DNA of 64,000 bases from Sphagnum compactum (taxonomy: Eukaryota; Bryophyta; Sphagnopsida; Sphagnales): NCBI GenBank assembly GCA_965153455.1, contig OZ234493.1, forward strand, positions 14,684,213-14,748,212. Direction: 5' to 3'. A model generated the notes under the pieces. That model saw nothing but the letters and a program-made list of their open reading frames with translations. It searched no databases and was not told the origin of the DNA. A program made the translations under genes and the position numbers. Of the stretch, positions 34,501 through 47,420 are shown piece by piece. Within the stretch, counting starts at the first letter, position 1, and each line of letters begins with the position of its first letter.

Positions 34501-37500
34501 TTATTAATTTCAAGTCTCTAACACACACCCCATCAATCAATGGACCTTATCATAGTCCACAAAGAAATGGTAATCAAAACTATAATCCATAAGTTTTGAG
34601 TTCAAAAGCCAATGGCTTTTACGATTTTTTAAAATTTATAAAATAATTTTGTGCATCATGTGAATATTCAAGTTGAGATTTTAAAACCAACTTCATTTTA
34701 ATAAATTTTGAGATCTATAAAAAAACATGGGCATTGCAACCTCTTCAAATGAGCTTGACCTCAAGGTGCCAATGGGTTGTCAAGTTGGGTTGTTTGTTGT
34801 GCTTCAAAAGAAGAATTTAAGATTATTGGGCTATCACCAACACCGATTTTTTCTTTGGTTTACACTACATATGTTGGAGTTGGGTGCATGAAATCAAATA
34901 TGGTTATAATTAGTCAATAAAATTTATAATAAACTATATAGCTTAAAAATACATCTTATATCCAAGGGTTTTTTTTTTTCAAATTCATCAAATAGGTCCA
35001 TTGGCAAGGATCCCCAAATTTATTAGCATTAAATGGTGATTGTCCTACGTGGGATGTAACATTCTTACAAAAGTGTTACTACAAATGGTGACCTAGGAAA
35101 TGCATAGGTCTAGATAAGGTATTTGATTTTTAAAATATTAACTAGGCCTAGGTTTTTGGAAAAATTAAAGAACCATCAGGTCTTGGTTTTGGAAAAAAAT
35201 AAATTTAAGTAAACCACATGGGTTCGATTGTTTAAAAATTGAAATTTGAAGGTATCGCCAGGGGTGAGAATTTCAAATTATTTAAGCTGGTTAATTCAAT
35301 TAGTTATTTGAAAAATGCCCTATGGAGGTATATTACAAGGTTTCTATCAAATATTTGCTCTCGAGTGTTAGTGTTTGGTTTTTGAATTTGAACCCAGATG
35401 AATAATTTTTTATAAAAACACTTACACGTTCGCATGCTGAAATCTTTAAACTTGATGTTTATGTATAACGTTTACATTGTAAGCATTGTCCAAAAGTACA
35501 ACAAAAATGAGCAAGGTGGAGGTGTGTTCCATGAAATGGAATTCGCATTCCAACTCCATTGTACGACAAACCTATCACTAAAAGATACATTTTATGTGTT
35601 CCATGTTGCATATATATAACTTAATTGGAACATCCACAAACCCTACAAAAATATGAAAATGCAAAAACACATCTCTATTAAGAAGAAGAGTGAAATGATC
35701 AAGAATTGTAAGTTTTTGCAGTATTGTAACAATAAACAAAAGCATTTACAATGAGCCATGTAGGTCAATCCATCATAAATCAATTGCTTGGGTTTACTTG
35801 GATGTGGCAGTCCTTTGCAAAATACCTAAACACCATTAATTAAAATCTATAGAAATTCCTACAATCAACATAAAACACCAAATGACTAAAGGTCTCCAAG
35901 GGTCAGATCTCTTTGATTTCATTCTCTTGAGCTCAACTGGCCATGTTCCATCTTTCTCATTCATAACAGACCATTGAACCCCACATTAAGAACTTCCTTT
36001 CCTAAGACACACCACACATGTAAGAAAACCACATACCCCATAATCCCTTTGGCATTTCCATTTTTATGACTTTGTCAAATCTAAAGACTTAACAATTCTG
36101 CCATTGGTACAAACAACAACCTTGACATAGGCAAATGGAACACCCCACGCTTCAACAAAACACAAAAGACTACTCATGAGTTTGACAATGAAATCTTAGT
36201 CCCTCAAATGCCCAAATCCATAGATTTTGAACCTTGATGAATTCAAGAATTCCTTTAGAGTTCAGAGTTCCTAATATGAAGGGTATTTTTTCATGAGAAA
36301 AAATCACCACATTCACCCCAAACAACAAACAATTCAACACACACATTGAAAAAAACCAAAATGGTCATTCTCAAGATCCCTAAGTTTAGTTTGTTGAGGC
36401 AAATATTACAACGAAATCTATAGTGCCTTTGCATGGAAAAAAAGACATCTACAACAAACTAGTTCCTACAAGCTCTATCTCCATGAAGATTGAAAAACCC
36501 TCCTTTGCTGAAAACTTGCCAAACCAGTTGTGTTGCCCACAAAGCAACTTTCTTTTCTTATTTTCATTTTTAGCTCCTTAACTTTCCTCCATCAAAGCCT
36601 CAATGCAAACCACTCCACACCACCAAAAATGCATCCAACAAAACCATAACAACAAAGCAGGTGCCGTCAAAAGTAAAAGCCCATAGTGCCCATAATTACC
36701 TACAAAGAAACAACAATGTAAAAAATAGCCATAGCAAAAAGTATCCTACCATCACCTCACCATCAACCACCCAATAACTTGTCATCTTCTACTTTTTGCA
36801 ATTGGCGGCAATGTTTCACCCTCCTTAGGGTTTCATTCCATCATCATTTGTCACAATATGTCAAATATGGTTTCACTTTGATAGTTGTGCATCTAATCAT
36901 TTCAAGGTCATTTCAAAAAATTCACCCATGGTGGATGTAATTAACAAGCACAACATCAATGTCATAGGCAACAACAATGCCAAAATTTGATCAATAATTA
37001 CCTAATTTGCCATGGGTGATATATGGAATAACACATTACATGTCTTGAGATTTGAAGCTTCATGGGTGGTGTCGTTGTTCAATAATAATAAACAAAAATA
37101 TTAAAATCAATGTTTGTAGGAAACCCACCATATCATTGTTGGATTTTCACATATCAATGTCAAATTTCCACAAATTTATTAACACTTGCACATTGGTATA
37201 TAATAATTAATCCCCCAAAACACATATTTGTGGATAGTTTTAAATCACCATCATGTTTCCACAAGCATGACATCAATTACAAATTTGAAACAACTCAATA
37301 AATCCCTAATGAAAACATAGCAACATTTTTTTCCATTTATTTAATATTGGGGTAGATAATTCATATCACCCACTTCCAAGTTTTTTCCATGTTCCATTCA
37401 ATCCTTAAATTTAGCCTCCAATTCATTTGTCAAATTTCATTTTGCTTCACATGCATTTACTAAATCTACATGCTTCAAACAACCAATGCATAATACTGCT

Positions 37501-40390
37501 AGCTAGTTTTTTTAATACAAATTAATTTTTATTAATTTGAAGATGACATTTGCAAAGTGAAATCAAAATTTCAAAAATCAAAAACATTTTTGTATTTCAA
37601 TTTGGGAGGTTGCAATGCTTAGAGTGCATTTTGTCAATTTTCCAACTATAGAAAATTTTCATTCTTTTGTGTTCCACCAACACAAGGCATCTTTCCAATC
37701 CACATCGATGGGATAATGGTGATATCCATCAAGTTTTTCTGAAACAAGGTGCTTCAAGGTATTTGAATTTGTTTCAATAGTGTGAAACAAATATTTAGAA
37801 TCAACATGTGATCCTTGGACTTAAAGCTCATCAATAATATTTAACATTTGGTTACTTGTATGCTTCCATCAGCAAAGGTAGCAATAATTGTGGATCAAAA
37901 TCAACAACCAAGTTAATTACACTTTTATGACACACATAACTAGTGATTAGATGTAGCCACTTACACCTAAGATCTAGCATCAATGCTAACATCTAATGAT
38001 TTTTCCCCTTATCAAATCCTGGCAAAAAATAAATGAAAGGCAAAATCATTTCCAAGATTTGATTTTTCATGAAAATTCATAGTTCTTACAACTTTTCATC
38101 AAAAGAAAACATCTCTAAATCAATCAAACTATTAAGGACAATATGATGTGAAAGTTCACAAATCTCACAACAAGTGGAAATGACAAAGTGTAAGGAATCT
38201 CCAAGTAACTAATGACCACAATTTTGGTTATTCACATAACTAGTTATTATCAATGATAAGACCTTTACAAAAATTTCACACACTACCCAAGTTTGTGGAA
38301 ATGGTACATGACTTTGTAATGCCATTGTTTATCAACTATAACATAAGGAAATGGCTAAGTGAAATGTCAAAAAATCCTAAAATAACAACACTTGACTTGC
38401 AAACCTATATGAAAACCCAAGGACACCAATAACCAAAACAAGTTGTTAGTTGGAACTTGGAACAAACATCTTCATGAATGTAAGATTTGCAAACAAAAAA
38501 TTAACAAATGAATCAATTCAAAAACCATACCCCACTCATCCCATGCTTGCCTCCTTTTGCCACTTTTCGTTGGCCATGTTCTACATTTTTTAGTGTCAAA
38601 CTAAACAAACTTGATAGATGTAAAGTTAAAACCTTGGGCATTTTGTCATCTATAGTAGCATATTGTCACAAGCATGAAAACTTCAAAGATGAATGATGAA
38701 AGGGTAGGTCTAAATCAAAATCCAAAACATGCAAAAGAACTAAGACAAAAACACAAAAGTTAAAACTAAGAACATGAAGTATGCAAGACCAAAATGTAAA
38801 CAAAATCTTTATTGCAATTTTTAAAAAAACATAAATATGAAAATAATAGAATAAAACTATAGAACAAAATTGTACTTTAGATTCATGTTGAACAAATTGA
38901 AGATTACATGAGGATCCTACCTCTATTTATACTCCTTTGGGGACCTAGCTCAAGGAAGCTTTGTCATGTGAAAATGGTGTTTGTGACAGATATTGGCAAA
39001 CCTTGGATAATGCATGCCCTAAACATGTTCCATCAAATGGTTTGGATATGCTTGAAGCATTACAAAATAAAATTGATTTTAAGGCATATGCACAAGTTTG
39101 TAAATTGGGCCTTTCATCCTTTACATATGCCAAAATCTTTTTGAATTAGGTTAAACCTATTGAAGAGTTGCCGCAATTAGATTGCCATAATTCCACCAAA
39201 GGTATTGGAATCCTTAAACAACTTAATTGTTATATGTTTTGGTTCCCAATCATTCGAAAAAAAGTTTACAACCACAACAAAGATGTCATGAACCCCTTTT
39301 GACATCTAAAGATCCAAAGTGCAAGTGGCTAAAGTCACATGTGGCCAATGCACATTGAACATATTCAACCAAAGTTTTTGCATTAAGGAAGGCAAAACTT
39401 TTTTAGCAAAAAAATTCCTACATGGGAAGATAACCTTTAAGCATAATTTGTATGCCAATCTTTGCAACCAAATTCATGATTCCATTTCTTTCAATGGCAA
39501 AAAAACCCTTGATCACCATCAACATGACATCCTCCACAAAGCCCTTTTGTTTGGCATGATTTTTTGGAAAACCCATTAGTAGTAGAAAAAAAACTAAAAA
39601 TGGCACTTGGTGCTACATTTGGCCTCTTACTAATTGGTTCATGATTAAGTGGGGGTTTAAGATGACTTGTAGCTTATTATTCATACTATTTAAACAAGGT
39701 CAAGTATGTTCTACCTCCACATTTTTTTTCATGGTAGTATTGTCATTCAAATTGTTTTATGGTATGTAATGAAGCCTTGTGGACCTTGTGTAAGGCTAGA
39801 ATTTTAGGTCCACATGTATGATTGTGATAGATTATGCATCACATGATCCAATTCACATTCATATCTATAGGTTAATTGTCATTTACCTCGAATAAAGCCC
39901 ATGTTGACAAGTTGTGATTATAAGTTCTTTAAGTAGTTCCTTGTTTTTTCAACTTTTCCATTGCATTTCAAATAGGGGTGCCTCATCACCACTAGCATCC
40001 TTTAAACTTTCTTCTCCACTACCATAAATTTGCAAGTTGTTAATGTTGTTGCTATCGCCACATCTTGCAAAAACAAATGAAAGGGAATTGAAGTTAAAGG
40101 TAACATCATGCATGTTCATTGTAAAGCCCATTATCTTGTTATTAAACACTTTGAAAAATCACAAACATGAGGCCCTATGGCCGTACAAAAAAAAAAGTTA
40201 TATATTTTATATACATGATTTTATCCAATTTTTTCATCTAACTATTGGATGAAAATTAATTTTAACTCGAAATGAACTTTGAATTCCAAAATGTTGTCAT
40301 GCAAATTTTTAAGTTTTGTCCTTGTGTTTAGGATAACCAAAGGATGCTATCAACATTTCAACGTACTATGTACCATTGTGACCAAATAGT
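31561..40390. other. Gene-free intergenic DNA
   Basis: About 8.8 kb in which only short frames of 60-86 codons occur, often on both strands over the same bases. From 35.7 to 37.5 kb the plus strand is relatively C-rich (CCA, CAC, CCC words), which could mean an eroded minus-strand coding element, but no motif was recognised. Confidence 0.5.
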
Positions 40391-41110
40391 AGGTCACTAC
40401 ACCAATGTGAACACAACGGGTTTTGAGGCTTGATTTGTGTTTTGTTAGCCGCCATGATCTTGGCGACGGAAATCTCTTCAGTACTGCTGCATGGGAGTGC
40501 ATGGGGAGGTCTCTCTGGGTGTGAGTGATTTGAAGGACAGGAGAAAAGCGGTGCAAATAATGGTGACGAGTGGAGCTGCATTAATGGGCGGAGGTAAAGG
40601 GAATGATGGCGGCTGAGTAAGGAAGAAGGGAAGCTTGTGATAGAAGTTTAAGAAAGCAAGCAGATAAGTTTGGAGGATAGCCAGAGGTTGAGGAGGAGGA
40701 GATGAGGAGTTTTTTTTTTTTGGTTTTTGGTTTAGAGCAGTGTCGAGTGTGGCAGAGAACTCAGAGATGCACAGATAAATAAATCCAGATGTCTGTTTTG
40801 GAGAACAACTTGGCTGAGCTGTTGAAATTTTTCCGCTGCGCCAGCAACTTGGCTGAGTAGTTGTTTGATTTCTGATGAACACACTGGAATGAGGAAACTT
40901 GTACTCGCTGGTTAGTTTGTAAATGAAGATGTGAGTTCTGGTTTCTGTGATCACATCTATCGATTTTGTGTGAGTATCAGTTGTGTCTGTGTGAAGATCA
41001 GAGAATGTGTGTGAGAACATTTTGAGACGAAGAGTGAGAGAAAATCAAGGGTATGTGGTTGGATTCAGAATCCTAGAGAACTCAACTCTAGGTAGATCCA
41101 TCAGGTGTTT
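40391..41110. other. GC-richer island of unknown origin
   Basis: Composition changes sharply to GA-rich with CG dinucleotides on the plus strand (for example GCCGCCATGATCTTGGCGACGG near 40450). A 180-codon minus-strand frame at 40478-41020 is Ser/Thr/Pro-rich with no domain, probably a by-product of the purine-rich other strand. The block resembles a promoter or 5' leader like that at 1.4-2.3 kb and could be the head of a lost gene copy or a non-coding transcript (inference). Confidence 0.35.
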
Positions 41111-41632
41111 TAGGTTGGTTGTAGAGTCCAACACTCTCTTTTTGGTTACACCATGACACTTGTTATATATTACTTTTTTTTTGGTGAAAAGTGGCTCACC
41201 TTTAATATCCTTTCACCCTTGTTTGTTGGAGTGCATGGTATTGAGAACTTTAGTGGGAATCCAAAGTTTTTCTTTTCAAATTTGTGATTTAGCTAAGGTG
41301 ATGATCATCCATAAGCCAATTTAGCCAAATTTGGCTATAAACAAAACATGAAAAGAGAAATTCAAACATCCTTATATGTATTTGGCTACCTCTGGAACCA
41401 TGTATAGAAATCTAGTGGTTTTTCTAGATCCCTACTTTGGTGAATTTTTGGTAAAAAAATCATTGAATTTGTGAAACAAAAAAAGAAAAAAAGGTTGGAT
41501 CATGATGCCTTAATGTCACAGCAGTTTCACTCATGCAAAGAATTTGACTACCTACTCCTACACTGGTAACTTAACCTTCTTGAGTGGGGCTTTAGGTGAA
41601 CTAGCACCCACATTGGTACTATGCTAAAAATT

Positions 41633-41895
41633 CCAAAATCCATTTAAATTATTTCTAAATATGTGTAATATTTAAAATATTATATCCTACTTATCATATT
41701 ATTTTTTAAATAGGATAAATAGAATATCTTTTTTTAATCCTATTTAAAATATTATAATAAGTAGGATATAATATTTTAAATAAGTATATAAATATTTAAA
41801 ATATTTAAAATAAGTATATTAATATTTAAAATATTATATCCTACAAATATTATGCCATACTTATATATCCAAAATCCATTTAAATTATTTCTAAA
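41633..41895. repeat. 27-bp direct repeat enclosing an AT-rich palindrome
   Basis: A 27-base sequence starting CCAAAATCCATTTAAATT occurs identically at 41633-41659 and 41869-41895. Between them TAAAATATTATATCCTACTT is met in reverse by AAGTAGGATATAATATTTTA, and TTTAAATAGGATA by TATCCTATTTAAA, giving a long AT hairpin. Confidence 0.75.
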
Positions 41896-43620
41896 CCCAT
41901 GCTTACACTATATCAGGCTCCCTGAGTTCAAATATAATGTTTTTCCTCTTTCCTTATTCCATATGCTTCTTGCAACTAGAAGGGGTTCGGGAACTTGATG
42001 TTCCCATTTTGGTTCACCCTCTTGGGTGGTTCTTCATTTGCCTTCTTGGGCATGGGTCCTTCCATTTTGTTCCTTGTTTTTCCCCCTTTTTTGGGTGCTT
42101 TGGTTAATATATGGTTGGCAGGGTTTCATCATCAATTTTTGGGGCTTAATATGGCTACTAAGAGGCCTCACTCAAAAAGGTGAAGGTACATCAACATGGG
42201 TGCTGGCTATCCTCTAAAAGAAACCAAAATCCTTCAAGAGAATTTATAACTCTATAAAATAACTAATCTCAAGTTTCAACACCAAGCCAAAACATCATGA
42301 TCTTTCAAAAATCCTCACATAAAAATAGACCTATTATTATTACCAAAATTATTATTATTATTACCTATTATTAATAAAATAATAAAAAATTTGGGTCCAA
42401 AATCCATTAAGCTACTATACTTTATAATGAATCTAAACACAATAATATCCTTGACTGGCCAATAAATGACTTAGCTTTCATTAGTGTAGGCCTACAGATT
42501 GTGTAGTGAGACTTCAAGTGGTCTCTGGTTGTGTGAGTGGGGTCTTGTGCTATCTTTCTCGTTTGGCTTTTTGATGAAACTTGGCCTGTGTAGGGCACCT
42601 TGGCCTGTGTAGGGGCCATTTCATATTCTTATGGCCCATTGCGCCTTTTTTTTCCTTCTTTGCTGAGCCCTCCCTTTTGGGAGTGATTTTTTGCTCTTTC
42701 TGCAACCTTCCTTGGTTGCTTGCCTCTTTGGCTGTCGTGGGTAGTGTTGTCCATTTTTTATGTTTTGATTTAAATGGAAAGGGAATTCTAACTCTCAACA
42801 TAAGACTTTTTGCTCTCAACATTTGAGCATTGATTGTGGTTTGGGTTGATTTGGGTCGATTTAGGAGGGAAAAAATAAAAATAAAAATCCTCTTCTTTAT
42901 TATTTTTATTTTTTTCATTTCCTTTTTTCTCTTCTTCCTATTTATTAACCTTACCTACCTTTGACCTCTACTACCTATTGACCTTGTTACCTACTAACCC
43001 ACTAACCCTAACTTATTTAGAAACAAAATTGGTAGCACCTCTGTCTTTGTCGTCTTCTTACTTTTTATTTTTTTCTTCTCTTCATTTCTTTTTCTTTTTC
43101 TCCTCCTCACTCTATCACCTCCTTAGCTTGACACACCTCGCCCAAGCTCGTAGGCAAACTTGTTTGTTTTATTTTGGTTGTTGTTCTTTGCTATAGAAGA
43201 CAATGGTGAGTTGAGACTTATCATCATCATCATCATCTTTTTGTTTTTGTTGCAATAGACATCTTTGCTATTGAAGGAGCTTGAAGCTCCCCAACAATGG
43301 TGTCCTTTGGTCCTCATAAAATAATTTGAATTTTTTTTGGTTGGTGGTTATGGTTGGTTTGTTTTATAGGAAGAACACCATTGTGGGGGAGTGCCATGGA
43401 GGGGGGTGGAGGGGGTGCCATCATCATGAGCATTATTACCACCATCATTTACAACATGTAGATATCAAACCTTTTTTACTTTTTTTCAAATTTTGTTCTT
43501 GGGAAGGAAAAAGAAGAAGAAAAAAAAACCATGAAACCAAGGAAGAAGAAGAAAAAACCATGAGGAAAAAGAAGATTGAACTTTCAAAACAAAAAGAAAA
43601 AAGATGATTGATTTTTTTTT
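41896..43620. other. Intergenic with pyrimidine- and purine-rich stretches
   Basis: Contains T/C-rich DNA (42900-43120), a (TCA)n run near 43220-43238, a CTACCTATTGACC-type patch (42950-43010) and a GA-rich stretch (43505-43600). Open frames here are low-complexity Lys/Glu or Phe/Ser and are not accepted as genes. Confidence 0.5.
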
Positions 43621-46600
43621 GAGTTTCATGTTTTTTTGTTCTATTTTCATATTATGTTTTTCTTTTTCTATTCTTGTTTATGTTTTTTATTTGGTCTTCT
43701 ATTTCTATAATTTTACATTTAATTTTAATTTTTTTTCTTTTTTTGTTATGTGAGTGTGTAAGATTTGTGACCACATGAATGGTGGGAAAAGGCATTATTT
43801 ACACTAATTGTTGAAGAAGGAAGTTCAAAAGGAGTTGTGGTTGTAGTTCAGCAACATGTTTCACTTGATACAACTCAAGTTGACTTGCAAATGCATGCTA
43901 AAAAGGGCTGATCAAGTGCAAGGAGTTGAATATCCTAGTTCCAATGATGTAACTCAATTGACATTATGTACTTTTGTTGTGGTGCCTTCTCACAAAATCA
44001 ATGAGTCCAATTTGATTGAAGAAAATGATGATCAGGGTGTATGAAGAAAAAATGGTCACATAATTTTTGTGTTCATTTATACAATTAGTAGACCTCTTTG
44101 TGAAACCTCAATTGTTTAAAGATTTTTTCTCACCTTTATGGAAAAATCTTTGAAGCAAAAAATGAATACTTAAATTGAATCTTTCAACTTCATACTTGTT
44201 TTGTTTCCTTTTGCAAGTTATGATGAAATTTATAGGAGAAAAACCCCAACCTTCAACTCATCATGAAATGGAGGTTGGGTTTTTTTTGGGGTTTTTGTTG
44301 CAATACCTAAAAACAATGGGGACAAATAAAGTTTAGGGTCTAGGGTTTATGCAATATCCACATTGATAGTAGTGTTAAATGTAAATTAATCATTTTGTTC
44401 ATTTCAATTTTAGTTGTTGGTTTGGGGGTAACCAAAATAGCCTCAAACACCTAAAACATTTTCAAAGGATTCAAATTAGGTTAGGGTGGGGTGGAAATGG
44501 ATGTGTAAACTCAACATGTGCTCCATTTCATATGTCCGAAGTGATTGCTCACCCAACATTTCAAAAATGTACATGATCTTATTGTAAAGAAAGACAAACT
44601 CAGTTGTTCTTCAACGTGTGAAGGGGGCCCATCACTAAGACCACATTTGGATGAATTCATAGATTTTAAACCATGTGCATATGATCCAATGGCAAAATGA
44701 CCAAAAGGGGACTATTTGAACTTGCACAAAGGTCCATGTGGAGTGAAATCACCTTTAGTCACTTGCAAAAAGGAAATCTAAGGTGCATAAACCCCTTTTG
44801 GTGTAGTTAGTTTTTGATTGACTTTTGCAAATCTTGGGCATTCAATTTTGAGATGTTGGGAATATCGCATGCAATGCCCACACATGCATTGAAAATGATA
44901 GGACTTGCAAACCTTCATCCACACCATACAATGTGTATATGTGAAAAGGTTAAAGATTGCGAGGGAGGGCATATATTGGGAATGAGAATAGAACAAAAAA
45001 TCCAAATTAAAAAAATCAACAAGATCATTGATTTCCATGGATAGTATGCCTTCATACCCACCCATTTAAAAGAAATTCATTATTTGGTTTAAGGTTTTTT
45101 GGAACGCCCATGTTAACTATGGGTTGTTACTTCAATATAAACATCATGGGATTAATAAAGACAAGTTTGTGGCAACCATTGTTCATCTTTATCTAGAGCA
45201 TTACCACATCTATACCCATTGGAACATGTAAAGAACGTGGTAAAGGTGACAACCTATTCCCGAACACTTGGGATGGGCAATGTGAACTGTAGTTTTAGAA
45301 AAGATTTTCCTTTGGATAGGGAGTAGGGCATAAATAAGATTATATGTAGTGGATATTTGTTGGTTTTATAGATTCAACAATTTCCATTCACTAATCATGT
45401 ACATAAAGGCTAAGGTTTGCATTTGAGGACATGAACCCCTAAATGACATTTGAATATTTCTAAAGCAATTTTTTATACACCTTTTTATCATGGGCTCAAA
45501 AACATATTCTATTTTTGCATTATAATTTCACATGTGCATCGATCATTACAACTTAAGGATTTAAAGCAATATCTACATATTGTCTTATAAAATCCCCATG
45601 ACACAACAAATTTTTTGTAAAACCCAATTTGGCATTAAATACACATTAGGCTTTTGGAATTGTGTGTAGTACCTACATATGGGTCACAAAATATATTTTC
45701 ACATTTTAATAATAATATGTTATACCCCCATAAAGGTTGCAAAATAAGTATTGGGTAATTGGGGTTTCTATTCTTTTGAAGCCAAATGGATATTGCATTT
45801 TGGGACTATGTTTTCAATTTATTACCATGAACCAAAATTGAGTCATTTTCATTGACACCCATGTGCAGGTATTGCATAAGACATAGCCATTACTTTAGTG
45901 CACTACCCACATGTGAATCATGAAAATATATGTTAGTTTTGGGAACCCCAAACCATTTTAAACATGGTGGTTTGGGGTTGATGCAGGTATTGCATTGTAC
46001 AAAATCATTTTAAAAATGTAATACCCACATCCTAGGGTAGACCATAAATGCTCATGAGCAATACCCATATTAGTTTAAAATTTTAAACTCAAAACCTTAA
46101 ATAATCATAATGACAGGTCATGCTTTCAACATTAATAATTATACAAATGGAAAATGGAACAATCTTATAATATCTAATTAACCCTAAACCCTAAAAAAAT
46201 ATGCATATGAAAATTCCTCCCCAAAATCCAACCTAGGATTGATTTGAATTAGTACCAATAAAATGCAAAAATTCACAAACATTTTTATCTCCTAAATTTA
46301 AATTCATCAAGCCTATTATTTAATTAAATGAGGTAAATCATTAAATGGGTACCTATTACTTAATTAAATTATGTATGTCATGCATTAAATGGCCCAAAGT
46401 GAAAGATGGGATTAGAACTAACATCCAAAAAATTCCCACAATTGCAACACATTCACATTTGGGGCCAATACTTTATTGTCATCAAGGGTTTAATTATACA
46501 ACAATCTTTTGCATTTCAGCTCTTAATTTTAAAATGTTAAATGTTCAAGTTAGAGAAACAAAATTTCCATTCTTGTTTAATAACACGAAGTGGACATTAT

Positions 46601-46770
46601 TCTTTTGTTCATTTCTTTGTTTGAGCAAAAATAAATTATTTTTTAAATGGATTGAAACAATCAAAGTCTTGTTCTTAATGATTGGTGAAATTATAAGAGC
46701 TTTTAGTTTTGGGGTGTAATAAGTAGAAATATTCAATACAGATGGTGTTTTGTGCATTTGCAATATTTTT
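43621..46770. other. Intergenic, degenerate repeats of TACCCACAT type
   Basis: No gene. From about 45650 to 46080 the words GTACCTACATATGGGT, CACTACCCACATGTG, TAATACCCACAT and GCAGGTATTGCAT recur irregularly, suggesting an old array. A telobox-like AACCCTAAACCCTAA occurs once at about 46182. Confidence 0.5.
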
Positions 46771-46773
46771 CAT

Positions 46774-47420
46774 TATTCTTATGCATTCAAAATATTATGT
46801 TGTTAGCTTGTTAGTTTTTATACAAGTAAAATGAAATATTGATTATGAATTTCGATGGTGCAAGTCCCAAAACATCCAAGTTCAATAAAATTTTGTGTTA
46901 AAACAACAAAGGTGAAGGTAAGTTTACATGTACATGTGAGAAAATTCAAAACCAATGTACTCTAATTTTTTTTATGACATTTTATTTTGAATTTACATAG
47001 TTGTTTATAAATGAGATTGAAGCAATGTATACATTGTATTATTAATGTCATTGTCTTGTACATGTTTAAATCCTCCATAATAAACTTCAATATCTTCTAA
47101 CCTACTTATGAAAAATTGTGTTTGCCAAGACTAGATTACCATGCAATTAATGTACAACTAATAATCAACTACCTAGACAAATATCAAATATTCTTGTGCA
47201 TAAGAATATTAGGTTGTTAAGTTCCATATAACTAAAATGAATTATCGATTATAAACTTTGATGATGTAGGTCTCAAGAGATTCAAGTAATAGACTTTTAT
47301 GTAAAAACAATGAAAGTGAAGGTAAGTTTACACCTACATTTGAAAAAATTCAAAACCAATATACTCCAATTTTTCTTATATGACATGTTAACTTTGAATT
47401 AAAATGGTTGTTTGTAAATG
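46774..47420 (+). repeat. Direct duplication of a segment of about 240 bp
   Basis: The segment 46774-47014 recurs at 47187-47420, in the same order and orientation. Shared words include ATTATG(T/A) near the start, then AAAATGAA, GAAGGTAAGTTTACA, AAAATTCAAAACCAAT and TTGTTT(A/G)TAAATG. Many substitutions, so it is old. Confidence 0.65.

Noticed and set aside
40478-41020. 180-codon minus-strand frame
   Set aside because: Ser/Thr/Pro-rich with no domain. It is explained by the purine-rich opposite strand of a GC-richer island.
42550-42918. Lys-rich minus-strand frame of 122 codons
   Set aside because: It comes from a T-rich plus strand and overlaps a frame on the other strand. No domain.
46180-46200. 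Telomere-like AACCCTAAACCCTAA
   Set aside because: Only two units; such teloboxes are common in plant DNA. Not an interstitial telomere array.
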